From Aegilops tauschii subsp. strangulata (lineage: Eukaryota > Streptophyta > Magnoliopsida > Poales > Poaceae), in assembly GCF_002575655.3 (NCBI RefSeq), contig NC_053041.3:370619054-370683053 (forward strand): a stretch of 64,000 bases of DNA, given 5' to 3'. This document shows, in pieces, positions 32,005-42,331 of this stretch (the first letter of the stretch is position 1; each line of letters starts with the position of its first letter). Below the pieces are notes generated by a model that did not search any database, had not been told where the DNA came from, and was given only the letters and a program-made list of their open reading frames with translations. Position numbers and translations under genes: made by a program.

Positions 32005-32765
32005 AAAAGTCTCAAAGGGCATCAGACTCTTTGTGATGTGCTTAAAAAGCAGATCCTCAACAGAAACCCTAGGAAAGAGGGTATTGCCTTTGAGAGAAAA
32101 CTCAATGCTGATGGTACATATTGGAAGCCTGAGCAGTACCCCAAAACCTCACGGGTTGCTGCAAAGGGACCTCCAGTTGATCCATCTAACTTATCTGGCT
32201 TTACATGTGAATCTCCTCATTCTTCTGATGAGTCATTTGATTCCAACTATAAACTGTTCAAAAATCAGAATGGTGAAGTATTTGCTAGATATGTTGGCAC
32301 TAACTGCAGGAACGGTTCTCCTATGAAGAAAATCTAGGTTCCCAAAAGATGCCTTGAAAGTCTTCAGGTGAATGTCCTCATGACACCACCAGTGAAGAAT
32401 AGGAACCCAGATCAAATTCTTCATATGGACCAAATTCTTCATATGGATCGAATTCCTCATACGGACCAAATTCCTCACATGGATCAAATTCCTCAAAAGG
32501 ATCAAAGTCCTCATATGAACATCATTGTGCTAACAACTCTGTTTCGCAGGGAAGAGCCAAGGGCTATGAATATGAGCATTATTCTTCTAATCAGTATGTT
32601 CATAAGTCCTCGAAGAATTTCTCTGCTTATTCATATGCTTACCCTAACTTCTCTTATGTGAAACGAAACGGATTGGCTTCTATGCCACCTTTCTCATATG
32701 GAGCTCGCAGAGTGATGAACTCTTTGCCACCCCTTCAGATGTGGGTGGTGAAGAAAAAGAACTAA
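32005..32765 (+). pseudogene. element M gag C-terminal extension with hexapeptide repeats
   Basis: It continues the gag frames after the stop at 32002 (RVAAKGPPVDPSNLSGFTCE, then a second break at 32335). At about 32405-32520 an 18-bp unit repeats six to seven times, encoding NSSYGP/NSSYGS-like hexapeptides. The frame continues to VVKKKN near 32762. Such low-complexity tails are usual in long Sirevirus gag proteins. Confidence 0.7.
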
Positions 32766-32956
32766 TCTCTTCTGCAGGGTCAGGTCTCCAGAGGAACTTG
32801 AACGTCTGAAGAATTTGCTGGAGACCTGAAGTTTACCTGAAAGGACGCAGGCTAATCATGAAGAAATGAACTTTCATTTCTCACGTCCTCACACTGCTTT
32901 ATCTGTTCTATTGCTTGATGAAATTGATCTGATGAATTGATGTCATATTCTTCACA

Positions 32957-33780
32957 AATTCTTCAAGAAGACTGCCTATGAACTCCTCACTGACAAGAAA
33001 CCCAATGTGAGTTGTTTCAAAGTCTTTGGTGCTAAATGTTGGATTATAGATCCTCATCACAATGCTATATTTGCACCGAAAGCACATGAAGGTTTTATGC
33101 TTGGTTACGAAAAGGACTCGCACACCTACAGAGTCTTCAACACCGTTCTTCACAAGGTTGTTGAAACTGTAGATGTGCGGTTCGATGAAACTAATGGCTC
33201 GCAAAGAGAGCACCTACCCTCTGTGATAGATGAACCAGCACCTGAGGAAACTATCAAGTTCAAGGCTACTGAGGATGTCATTCCTACCGAAGAATCTGCT
33301 GAAGAATTCATTCCAGAACGTGAAGAACGTCGAGCTAATGCACCTAAAGAAATTGCTGAAGAAAATGGTGCTGAAGAAAATGCTGATCAAATTCCTCGAC
33401 GACAACCTACTCATCCTCGCGTTGCAAAAGAAGTGCAAGTTGAGAAGATCATCGATGACATTGAAGCACCAGGTCCTCTCACACGCTCAAAAGCTTCACA
33501 TTTATCTAGCTTTTGTGGGCACTATGCTTTTGTCTCTATCTCAGAGCCCACTAAGGTAGATGAAGCATTTCTGGAGCCTGAGTGGATTCAGGCCATGCAA
33601 GAAGAATTACATCAGTTCGAGCTCAACAACGTTTGGGAACTGGTCAATTGTCCAGATCCTCGCAAACACAATATCATTGGCACAAAGTGGATCTACCGCA
33701 ACAAGCAAGATGAAAATGGCCTTGTGGTGAGGAATAAGGCACGGCTAGTAGCTCAAGGCTACACACAGGTTGAAATTACT
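32957..33780 (+). pseudogene. element M: integrase C-terminus and reverse-transcriptase N-terminus, remainder deleted
   Basis: It begins near 32957 (TAYELLTDKKPNVSCFKVFG) and GCMLGY-type integrase C-terminal sequence follows (HEGFMLGYEKDSHTYRVFNT). An acidic linker with frequent EEs comes next. Then comes the conserved start of copia reverse transcriptase (EPEWIQAMQEELHQFELNNV, GTKWIYRNKQDENG, ARLVAQGYTQVE). After 33771 the sequence changes abruptly. The polymerase active site, RNase H, protease, and integrase zinc and catalytic domains are all missing. Deletion junctions therefore lie near 32780-32950 and near 33772. Confidence 0.85.
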
Positions 33781-34189
33781 CAGTTGTTCATATTCTTCAA
33801 CTTTGCAAAATCTTCACTGTTTCCGACGTTTCTCTTCATTGGCTATATATATATATGAGTTTATGTCCTCTACAACATTCACTTATGGCTAATTCTTCAA
33901 GTTGGTTTTTCTGCTAAGTGAATGTGATCGGACCCTTCCCCCTCTATGCTATATTCAACCCAATCTATTCACAAATTCTTCATGTGCGTTCTATTTGAAA
34001 CTCATTCAAAATCTTCACTGCGTCCTTGTCAGCTGAAGAATTTGCGAACGGAACTTTTAACTTATCTTATCCAAATTTTCGACTTTGCCGCTCAAACCGT
34101 TCCGCTTCCCACGATGTACTTGTCTATTCACCCACGATCTCCACTTCTCAGTACGTGGGTGACACATGTCATTGGAATGAGAAGGGTCA

Positions 34190-34520
34190 GGGGCACGTTC
34201 GTCCAATTTCTTCGGGCGAACCGTTTTTCACCGTGGCTATAAATACCCCCTCTCCCCTTCCTCACTTCTTTTACTCCGCTCGACCTCTCTCCAAGCTCGA
34301 GCTACTCAAACCCTAGCGCCGCCGCTACATCATCGTCGCCGGTGAGGAAGAGCTTCACTGCCTCTACCTCGTCGCCGCCGTACTCACGCCGGCTGCGGAA
34401 ATCTTCACTCCGCCGCCGCCGTAGCCGTCTTCCTCCGCCAAGTTAGGGCGTGGAAGATCTGCACAGACGAGCTTCACTTCTCCACATCCCAGTTTGTTGT
34501 GTTCTTCATTCAGGGTAATT
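34190..34520 (+). promoter_or_regulatory. gene-like internal promoter and leader in element M
   Basis: A CCAAT box (34203-34207) precedes a TATA box (CTATAAATA, 34237-34245). Downstream is a CT-rich start region, an AAACCCTAG motif near 34308, GCCGCCGC repeats and a possible splice donor (CAGGGTAAT, about 34511-34519). A possible acceptor (TGTTCACAG) ends near 34839. The layout looks like a plant RNA polymerase II promoter with an intron in the leader, placed upstream of the extra 3' reading frame. Function is inferred from sequence only. Confidence 0.5.
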
Positions 34521-34964
34521 AAAAGTTACTTTTACTGCCCACTTTGATTCAAATGTTTACTACAAAATCTTCAAAGGTGTTTTTCTTCAAATCCTCACAC
34601 ACTAAACACCTCACATGTCATCTTCTCTTGATTCGTTTCTCTAAGCATCACTTTTCTTCAAGATTCCTCAATTGTGTGGATCTTCGATCTATACAACTCT
34701 GGAACCTAAGACAAAGAACGCTTAGTGAAATTCTTCAAGACTCATCTGGTCAAATTCCTCAAACTTGTTCTTATTGAAAAACCTTCTGAGAACGCATATG
34801 ACCTCTCCAAATTCCTCGCAACTATACTCTGTTCACAGGTACTCATCTCCGCTGCTGAATCACTAGGTTCTCATCAACTTAACTCATTTGCAGCGTTCCT
34901 TGAAGAAAAGTTGCATACTTCTTCAGAGAGTTCAATTGTTCAAATTCCTCAACTAAAGAAATAA

Positions 34965-37900
34965 CTAATGAAAAGAGGCCACAGAAAGGAGGAAAGAGGC
35001 CTGAGGTCAATACTGCCTTTGAAATCCCTGAGGACATTTATGCTGGGTACTGCACACCCCCTGAGGAAGATAAAAATCAGTGCAAGGTGCGCATTCAGAG
35101 GATAGAAAGGAGATGGGCAAAAGAGTGGAGGGAGTACAGGTATGTGACTCCAAAATACATGAAGAAATTCGCTGTTACTCCTCCATGCTCCAGACCTCCA
35201 TTGGCACCTGGCCAAGAGGCAGATCCCACTAGCATCAAGCGCGGTGAGGATTTTCCTGAAGAATGGGCCAAGCCAGGCCAAGTTGGCCAAACAGGCAAAA
35301 GATGCAGTGAGGAAATTCAACGAAGATTCCACTGCTGCTGCTGCTGAGGCCTCTGTAAGGCCGAAGAAATCCATGGTAAAGAAGCCTGCGCACAAGCCAA
35401 GTGCCTCTTCTTCAATGCCCTCACAGCCAATTTCCTCAGCTAAGCCCTCACGGCCAATTCCTCAAGCCGCTCCTGCTCCTCCAAAGTCCTCAGCTGCTCC
35501 GACAAAATCCTTAGCACCTGTGCATCTTGCCACATGCCAAAGGACTAGAGGCATCTCCATTGCCTCAGGAGCTTCAGCTAGTTCCTCAGCTGCACCATAT
35601 TCTTCAACAGGACCCTCTCTGATGAAGACTAAGACCACTGCGGGACGAGGCTCTCGCCCAAGTCCTCAGAAGAAGCAGGTCGCCTTCCAAGTACCGTCTG
35701 AAGATGATGAAGCTGATGATGAAGAACTTGTTAAGATCATCAGAGACAGGCAAGTCAGGGCCGCTAGAGCCAAGGGCACAGAAGTGCAACTGCTTTTGGA
35801 TCCAAAGCTGATCCTCGACTATATTGATCTCTGGCACAAGGACCCAAACACTCCTATGCCTGATTTCAAGTTGACACCTGGCCAAAGTCACATGCTGACC
35901 CATTTCATCAGTAAAGAAAAATGGAAATATGAGAAGGCTAGGCAACTCAAGAAAGCACAGTGTACAGGAAGGAGAAGTTTCTGAAGAACAACGTTGTCTC
36001 TATGACAACTGATGAACTCGTAAAGCTCCAGTCTGAAATCAAAGCCCTCAGTGATGATTTCAACGCTTACTATGCTGATTGGAAAGGAGCCAAGGTCAGG
36101 TTCGTCAATCTAACGAAGACACTCACTTCAAGTGCCGCTGCCCCTGTGCATATTGAAGTTACTCCGGCTGAAGCATCTGCTCAGCAAACTGAAGAACATG
36201 CCAGCACCGCTGATGACAATCAGGCTGCTGAAGATAATGTGAGTTCCAGGGCTAATGACTGCATTCCAGCCGCTGATGAAATTCCCAGGGCACCCACTTG
36301 TGGTGCGCCTGAAGAAAATGAAGAGGTCAGGGCAACTGCATCAGTTGTGCCTGAAGAAACTGCACCAAATTCCTCTGCTCCACCTGCGCCTACTCCAACT
36401 CCAATCCTTCCATCTGCATCAAATGTGAAGAAGATCAAGGCTGCAGAGCGTGCAGCAGTGAAGAAAAGGAAAGCATCAGCTTCTTCAGATTCTTCTGCTC
36501 CGAAGAAAATGAAGCCTATGACCAGCTCTTTTGGAAACCCGATTGATGATGTTCCAATCTCAACCATGCCATCAAAGGACCTTGTTCCTTTTGATGAAGA
36601 ATATGTGATCCCTAGCGGATCTCTGCTGCTACGTCAGAGCAGATGGATGAAGAAATTGAAGTGGATGAAATCCCTTCAACCCCAGTTGTTTCCTCGCTTG
36701 TGCCTCAGTTTACTGCTGAAGAGGCCGGCGTTGAAGAAATTGAAGATCAAGATGTGGACATTGGCTGTACCACACCTGTGATGAATGATGACTTTTGGGA
36801 AAGTCAGCACCCCAATTCTCCACTCTTCACTCCACTGCAGCAAATTCCTCAGTCCCCAGTCACTATAGTTCAAATGGGATCTGATGAAGCTCATGAAGAA
36901 ATTCTAGCCGCTAGTGCCGAAGAAACTGAAAATGAAGAATTCAAGAACCAGGCTGCCACTGAAGAGGAACCAGAAATTCCTTAGCCTGAAGAACCTGAGA
37001 TTGCGATTCCTGAGGTTGTGATGCAACTCACTGACACTCCTCTGCCCAAACCAAAGGATCCATTCTCCAGGAAGCAAAAATTCAAGACTGATGCCTTCTT
37101 TGGCGAGCATGTATTCTTCACTGATTACAACCCTTATGACTATACTCGCATAAGGAAGAGGCGTTTCTGGACTGCCAGCCAGGCAAATTTCTATTCCTCA
37201 GTGTTGTTCGACAAAGACAAAGTCTTCGATCATGAGCACATTCCTCATGTGGACATGGAATCTCTGTCGTGCTTCGAGCCAGTCCTCAGTGTTCTTCACG
37301 ACGCTGGACTGTTAAATTTCTGCACTGACATCTGTGATTGGAATGAAGAACTTATTCTTCAATTCTATGCAACGCTGCACATCACCGGAAATTCTGAAGA
37401 TGTGAATTCATGGATGCTGGACGGGATGTCTGAAAACACTCACTACAAGGCACCAGCTACTAAATTGCTTCGTGCCTTACCTCTCAGTCCTCCCCTTGAA
37501 GGTGCTTGTTGCGTCTACAATGAACCTGAGCTAACCGATCACTACATGCAAGTGTTGATGAAGCCTTTGAAGCCAGGTCAGACCTCAAGAACAAAATTCC
37601 TTGTTAAGGAATTGTTGTATGTGCCTCGGACTGTCTATCGCATTCTGATGAAGACACTGAGTCCAATCAAGGGCCACGACTCAAATGAAGAAGAAGTCGT
37701 TGGCATCATGAAGAATCTGCTTTTCAATATCATTCATGGCATTCCCATCAACTTCCATGATTTCTTCATGAGGACTCTGGCTAATGTCGCCATGTCACCA
37801 TTTGAGTTGAAGCCTTATGCACCTTGGATTATGAGATTCATCAGGACAAGGTCTTCACTCAACTATAAAGCTGATACACTGAACCACTGCAGCTACTTGC

Positions 37901-38490
37901 CCCCAATTGAAGTCCTCAAACGGACATTTTCCTCAGCTGATGAAAAGGGCAAGGCTACTGCTGTAATTGATGAAGGCATTCGTCCATTGGATGGACAATT
38001 TCGCAAGGCTGCATCCTACTCCACCAATGATGACTCTGCCACCCATGACTCTGCCGCCAACGCACCCAAGCAAAATCCTCAAGGCACAGCACCCAGGGTG
38101 ATGACTGACCGTGAGCTTCTCCTCAGTCTTCAACAGAAGGTTGATCGCAATCATAAATGGGTCAAGCGTCAGTTTGGTTCAATTCTTCACGACATGACTG
38201 CTACCCACAATGCAATGAAGAAAAACCACTACTACCTTCAAGAAATCCTCAACCGCACCTGGGTTGTTCTGTCTCAAGTCTATAGTGAAGAAGATCTGAA
38301 GACAATGGGTCTCAACGACGATCTTGACTGGGCTGCACCTCCTCCGAAGAAGTACAAGAAGGTCAAGGTTCCTTCCTTGGTGGCCAGCTCATATTCTTCA
38401 TCACGTGACACTGATGAACATGAAGATTTGGACGACACTGCGGCAGGCCCTACTCCAACAACCGACCCCAACAACGCTGACGCTCCTTAA
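34965..38490 (+). pseudogene. element M extra 3' reading frame (putative plant transposon / env-like ORF), frameshifted
   Basis: Coding sequence runs about 3.5 kb through at least three frameshifts (near 35260, 35960 and 36640) and one in-frame TAG (36982-36984). The N-terminal part is charged (EIPEDIYAGYCTPPEEDKNQ). The middle is Ala/Ser/Pro-rich and probably disordered, with a basic nuclear-signal-like patch (KKRKASASSDSSAPKKMKP). The last 490 residues (37018-38490) are open. They include a globular region (FFGEHVFFTDYNPYDYTRIR, FWTASQANFYSSVLFDKDKV) that I associate with the putative-plant-transposon-protein family in Maximus/SIRE elements. Its molecular role is unknown; the env-like label is historical. 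It was presumably made from a separate RNA. Confidence 0.75.
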
Positions 38491-38544
38491 TCACCTTGAT
38501 ATTCTTCAGGGGCGTTAGTCCTCATTTTCGACCCTTTTGGTCAT

Positions 38545-39010
38545 TTGATGACAAAGGGGGAGAAATTTGAGTTAGTCTTCAAGCGGGTCTATCTTAAATG
38601 GGCGTTTTTTTAAGTTGCAACTCTCGTTCTTTTGAAGACTTTGCTGGATCGAGTTGTAAACTTAAACTCTATGGTGACCTGATACTTTTGCTGTTTCTTA
38701 TGCATTCCTCGTTAATGTTATTGCACGCATGCTGAATTACATCAGTCACCATATTTCATCATGCATTTCAAATTCTTCATATATTATGTCAAATGCGTGT
38801 ATGAATTACAAGATATAGGGGGAGATCTCCATGATTCAACTCTTCAAGTGTGCATTGCTTCAAAAGCAAATTCCTCACTATGCACATCTTCAGGGGGAGT
38901 TCTTCTATATCTTGCAATCATATTCCTCAATATCAGTATTTACACTTCATATGTTTATCCCCGTTGAAAACTTAACATATATTGTCATCAATCACCAAAA
39001 AGGGGGAGAT
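38545..39010 (+). promoter_or_regulatory. polypurine tract and upstream tract-like motifs of element M
   Basis: The functional tract AAAAAGGGGGAGAT (38997-39010) abuts the 3' LTR. Similar GGGGGAG motifs occur near 38551 (AAAGGGGGAGA), 38818 (TAGGGGGAGAT) and 38893 (CAGGGGGAG). Repeated tract-like motifs upstream of the real one are a known Sirevirus trait. Confidence 0.8.
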
Positions 39011-39063
39011 TGTAAGTGCATCTAGTGCCCCTTAGTGATTTTGGTGTATTGAAGACTTATAGG
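39011..39063 (+). repeat. truncated 3' LTR of element M (53 bp)
   Basis: It matches the first 53 bp of the M LTR (TGTAAGTGCATCTAGTG onward) and stops at a rearrangement junction. Confidence 0.92.
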
Positions 39064-39120
39064 GATTGGAGTGGAATCAACTCTTCAAGTGTGCATTGCT
39101 TCAAAATTCCGTCCAGATGT
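39064..39120. other. chimeric filler junction between element M and element X
   Basis: About 15 bp (39064-39078, GATTGGAGTGGAATC) match the X LTR. The next ~30 bp (about 39076-39107) match the M 3' region near 38836-38866. The last bases (from about 39103) look like the third LINE, ending in the X target duplication GATGT (39116-39120). This is a break repaired with copied patches of nearby sequence. Confidence 0.8.
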
Positions 39121-40149
39121 TGATACGGGGCTAATCCGGTGTAAGCCGATCTTTCACGATTGGAGTGGAATCCCTCGAAGAACACGAAGAACACGGGGAA
39201 GAACGGAGAGAAAACACAATGGGAAACACTCAAGGATAAGTCCAATCACACATCCACTAGAAAATCAAACACGCAAGATCCACAAGGTACATGAACAACA
39301 AAGGGAAAGATACAAGGTAGAGTTCATCTCCGTGAGGAGGTCTTGAAGGGGCTCCGCCCGTGAGGGGGTCTTGATGATATATCCCGCAGGATCTTCTCCT
39401 AGATGGAGGTCTTGGCCTCCAAAGGAGTAGTAGTCTCTCTCTCTCTCTCAAGAGTAGAGGAAGGTAGGAGCAAAGCTCACATACAAATGAGCTATCACTT
39501 TGCTAACCCTAGAAAGGATGAGGAGGTGGTCTATTTATAGTCTAAGCCATGAAGGGGTAAGTGGGAGAGGGATACAAGGCCAAAGCCCGGCTGCACACAG
39601 GCAGGGTCGGACGTCCGGTCGCTCGCGAGGGTCCGGTCGTCCGGAGGGCGTCGGTCATCTGCTAAAAGTGTTCTGTGATCGGGACACTGGACGTCCGTAG
39701 ATGCTCGGACTTCCGTTAATATTACCGGTCGTCCGGTGGAGCCCGGACGTCCGCTCGCTGGGAGGTGCTGTAGCTGGCGTTGGCTGGGCTTCAGGCGTCG
39801 GTCGTCCGATGGAGGCCGGTCGTCCGGGCCCTGTAGAGTATCGGACGTCCGGTGGCACGTCGGACGTCCGGCCGTTGTAGACTCCGCAGTTCCGTCTTCG
39901 CTTCCACGCTTCCCTCGCGGATGGTGTAGGTGTTCCTTGGCGCTTGACTCCTCCACGTCATCCGTAGCGTTCCGACAATACCTATGCATGCACACGGGAG
40001 AAGTGTCAAGTAGTATACCATCCTCGAAGGGGTCAAGTGAGCACGTGTAAAGGAGATGATTCACCTTTATGTATGAGAAGTAGATGTCGCACGTGTCACT
40101 TGCCAAACGGACTCTTGACATGGTGATGTCCGTAGGATGCTCCGCATCA
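39121..40149 (-). repeat. 3' LTR of element X (copy B, 1029 bp)
   Basis: In plus-strand reading it starts TGATACGG and ends CCGCATCA. It is flanked at 39116-39120 by GATGT, the same five bases found after the other LTR. A minus-strand TATA box CTATAAATAG is near 39532-39541. It carries CGGACGTCCG-type palindromes at about 39607-39875. Confidence 0.93.
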
Positions 40150-40782
40150 TTCCCCTCCCTTGGGAAAGATCCGACCTCGGATCGAAAACCAAATCACCAT
40201 GGGAAAGAGATGGCTTCGCCGTGTAGAAGTGGACGTTCACCAAGTAGTCATCATCTTCAAGCTTAAAGTGGGCACTCTCCAATGTCGCATCGCCTAGGGA
40301 TTCCTTCAAAATGAGCAAGGACAACAAACACTTGGAAAAATAAATGTGGTTAGCATTAGTGCAAAACCAACCATTCAAGAGGTGATTCACCAAACAAGTG
40401 TCGTCATCAAGCAAAGCATATGGTGTGACAAAGGATTGTGACATGGCATGTAAGCATATCAATTGAGCAAAATCAAGGTCATCATGGAAACACGCATGTA
40501 AATGTGAGGTATTGATGCAAATATGTGTGATAAGAGAATAATAATCTACCTCAAGTTCATAGCAATCATGCATGAAGCGCTCGATAGATGGTCGATGGTA
40601 GGCATAAGAATCATTCACAACACCAAATGTAATGTTATGTCTAAACACATTGCGCAAGTGCAAGACAATCCAAGCATAATGTGCATAGGGTGTAGTGAAG
40701 ATATCGTGGCACTCAACACAATGGAAAGAGCAATTGTTCATCATGTGTGAGGCAATCAAGTCAATCATGGGACAAGCAATGG
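40150..40782 (-). pseudogene. element X reading frame, 3' end, with polypurine tract
   Basis: The polypurine tract AAGGGAGGGGAA (40161-40150) abuts the LTR. The minus-strand frame is open for over 200 residues and runs into the LTR (stop near 40067). It is rich in His, Cys, Met and Asp (SHMMNNCSFHCVECHDIF, INTSHLHACFHDDLDFAQLI). Near its end FDPRSDLSQGRG resembles the last residues of many gypsy polyproteins. No enzyme motif is seen. The upstream part of the same frame continues at 42332 beyond the solo M LTR. Confidence 0.75.
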
Positions 40783-40787
40783 GACAT

Positions 40788-42326
40788 TGTAAGTGCATCT
40801 AGTGCCCCTTAGTGATTTTGGTGTATTGAAGACTTATAGGTTAAGGGACTAATGCGTTTGTGAGTGTACACAGATCTATAAGTCTATGAGGAGTTTGATA
40901 ATTACAGAGAAAGTCGACCCCTAAAAATGAAGTTCTTCGACTGAAGACTTTGGATTTCTGAAGACTTTCTGAAGACTTTGAAGGTGAAGAAATTGGTGTG
41001 ACCTTGAAGACTTGGTATTCATTTGAGGAATATGAAGCGTGAAGACTTTTGTTTTCATAGTTTCATTTTCTCTTTCTTGAGTCATAGGAAACACCATACT
41101 GTTAAAGGGGGTCGAGGAAATACTAAGGAAAAATTTCCATGTGATGCTCAACTCAAAATCCTACACCTACCAATCCCTTCGAGTGAAGCCATTGGAAATC
41201 TCATACAGTTCAGTCATATTCTTCAGTGACAGAGACGAAGTTCTTCTGGTCTCTGAGGAATTTGTTCTGACTGAGGAGTTAGGAATTCGCCAGTGCGGAT
41301 TGCCTACACAGTGAGGAACATGATAGCCCTGAGGAATTTGAACCTCAAATTTCCGACCGTTGCTGTGCTATGCGCCAGCTGTCCCAAAATATCTACCCAC
41401 CTAACGGTCATATCATTGAAGGGCATTTATGTCTTATCATGCGGGCTGCTCCCTAGGCTATAAATAGCCGCCCCCTACAGCCACTAGCTGGTTGGCTGCT
41501 CTGAGAGAAACTAAAACTTGTCATTTGAGAGCATCCCATCCTCCGAGGACTTTGAGCGAAAATCATCAAGTGAGGAAAAACCCCAAACCCAAACACCTAC
41601 AAACCCAAAGTGATTGAGCATCACTGAAGAGATTGATCCTGCATGGATCCGACGCTTGTTACCTTTGAAGACTGTGCTTCTTCCAGACGGTTAGGCGTCA
41701 TGGTCTAGAGCATCCAAGAGGAAATTGTGGATCGCCGAGTGACCGAGTTTGTGAAGGTTCGGAAGTCACCTGAAGACTTACCACGAGTGATTGGGCGAGG
41801 TCTGTGTGACCTTAGCTCAAGGAGAATACGGTGAGGACTTGGTGTCCTGGACTGGGTGTTCAGGACTGGGTGTCCGGGACTGTGTGTCCTCAGGTTTAAA
41901 TACCTAGCCGCTCCAACCAGATGTAAAACTGAGACAGCAGTTGGAACTGGTCTACCAAATCATTGTCTTCACCGAGCTTACTGGTTCTATTTCCTCAACT
42001 CTTTAATTTCCTCATTGCTGTGTTGTGTGCTTGTCATATCTGTGTTTGAAGACTTTGACTGAAGACTTTCTCAATTTCCTCATTTCAATTTCTTCAGTAT
42101 GTTTGTCTTCATCCTGTGCTATCCTGTGATTACGCTTTCTGTACTCTATGCTTGTCTTCATTTCATCATGATGACCATGCTTGTATTCTGTTATGTTTAC
42201 TTCTGAGTACTTATTCCGCTGCAAGTAGTTCTTCGCTAAAGAATTTCCTTACCTGCAAATTCCTCAGTGAAGAATTCATAAAAATCGCCTATTCACTCCC
42301 CCTCTAGTCGATATAACGCACTTTCA
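40788..42326 (+). repeat. solo LTR of element M (1539 bp)
   Basis: A complete M LTR (TGTAAGTGC...GCACTTTCA) with target duplication GACAT on both sides (40783-40787 and 42327-42331). The TATA box is at 41459-41467. Compared with 28622-30115 it has two short insertions (near 41850-41880 and 42075-42095). It formed by recombination between the two LTRs of a full element at the same site seen in the left partial copy. Confidence 0.95.
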
Positions 42327-42331
42327 GACAT

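Larger units (their letters stand above)
28622..39063 (+). mobile_element. element M: Sirevirus/Maximus-lineage copia element, pol-deleted and 3'-truncated
   Basis: 5' LTR 28622-30115, Met-tRNA primer-binding site, long gag with zinc knuckle, a fragment of integrase and reverse transcriptase, an extra 3' reading frame, several GGGGGAG motifs, a polypurine tract, then only 53 bp of the 3' LTR (39011-39063). The left flank GACAT (28617-28621) matches the duplication around the solo M LTR at 40788-42326. An extra ORF after pol, GGGGGAGATTG polypurine tracts and a long gag are Sirevirus traits. It cannot move by itself. Confidence 0.85.

Noticed and set aside
26959..39063. The duplicated block as a collapse or assembly error between identical haplotypes
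   Set aside because: The copies differ at many positions and by small indels, and have different M structures and a filler junction. I keep it as real but it should be confirmed with long reads.
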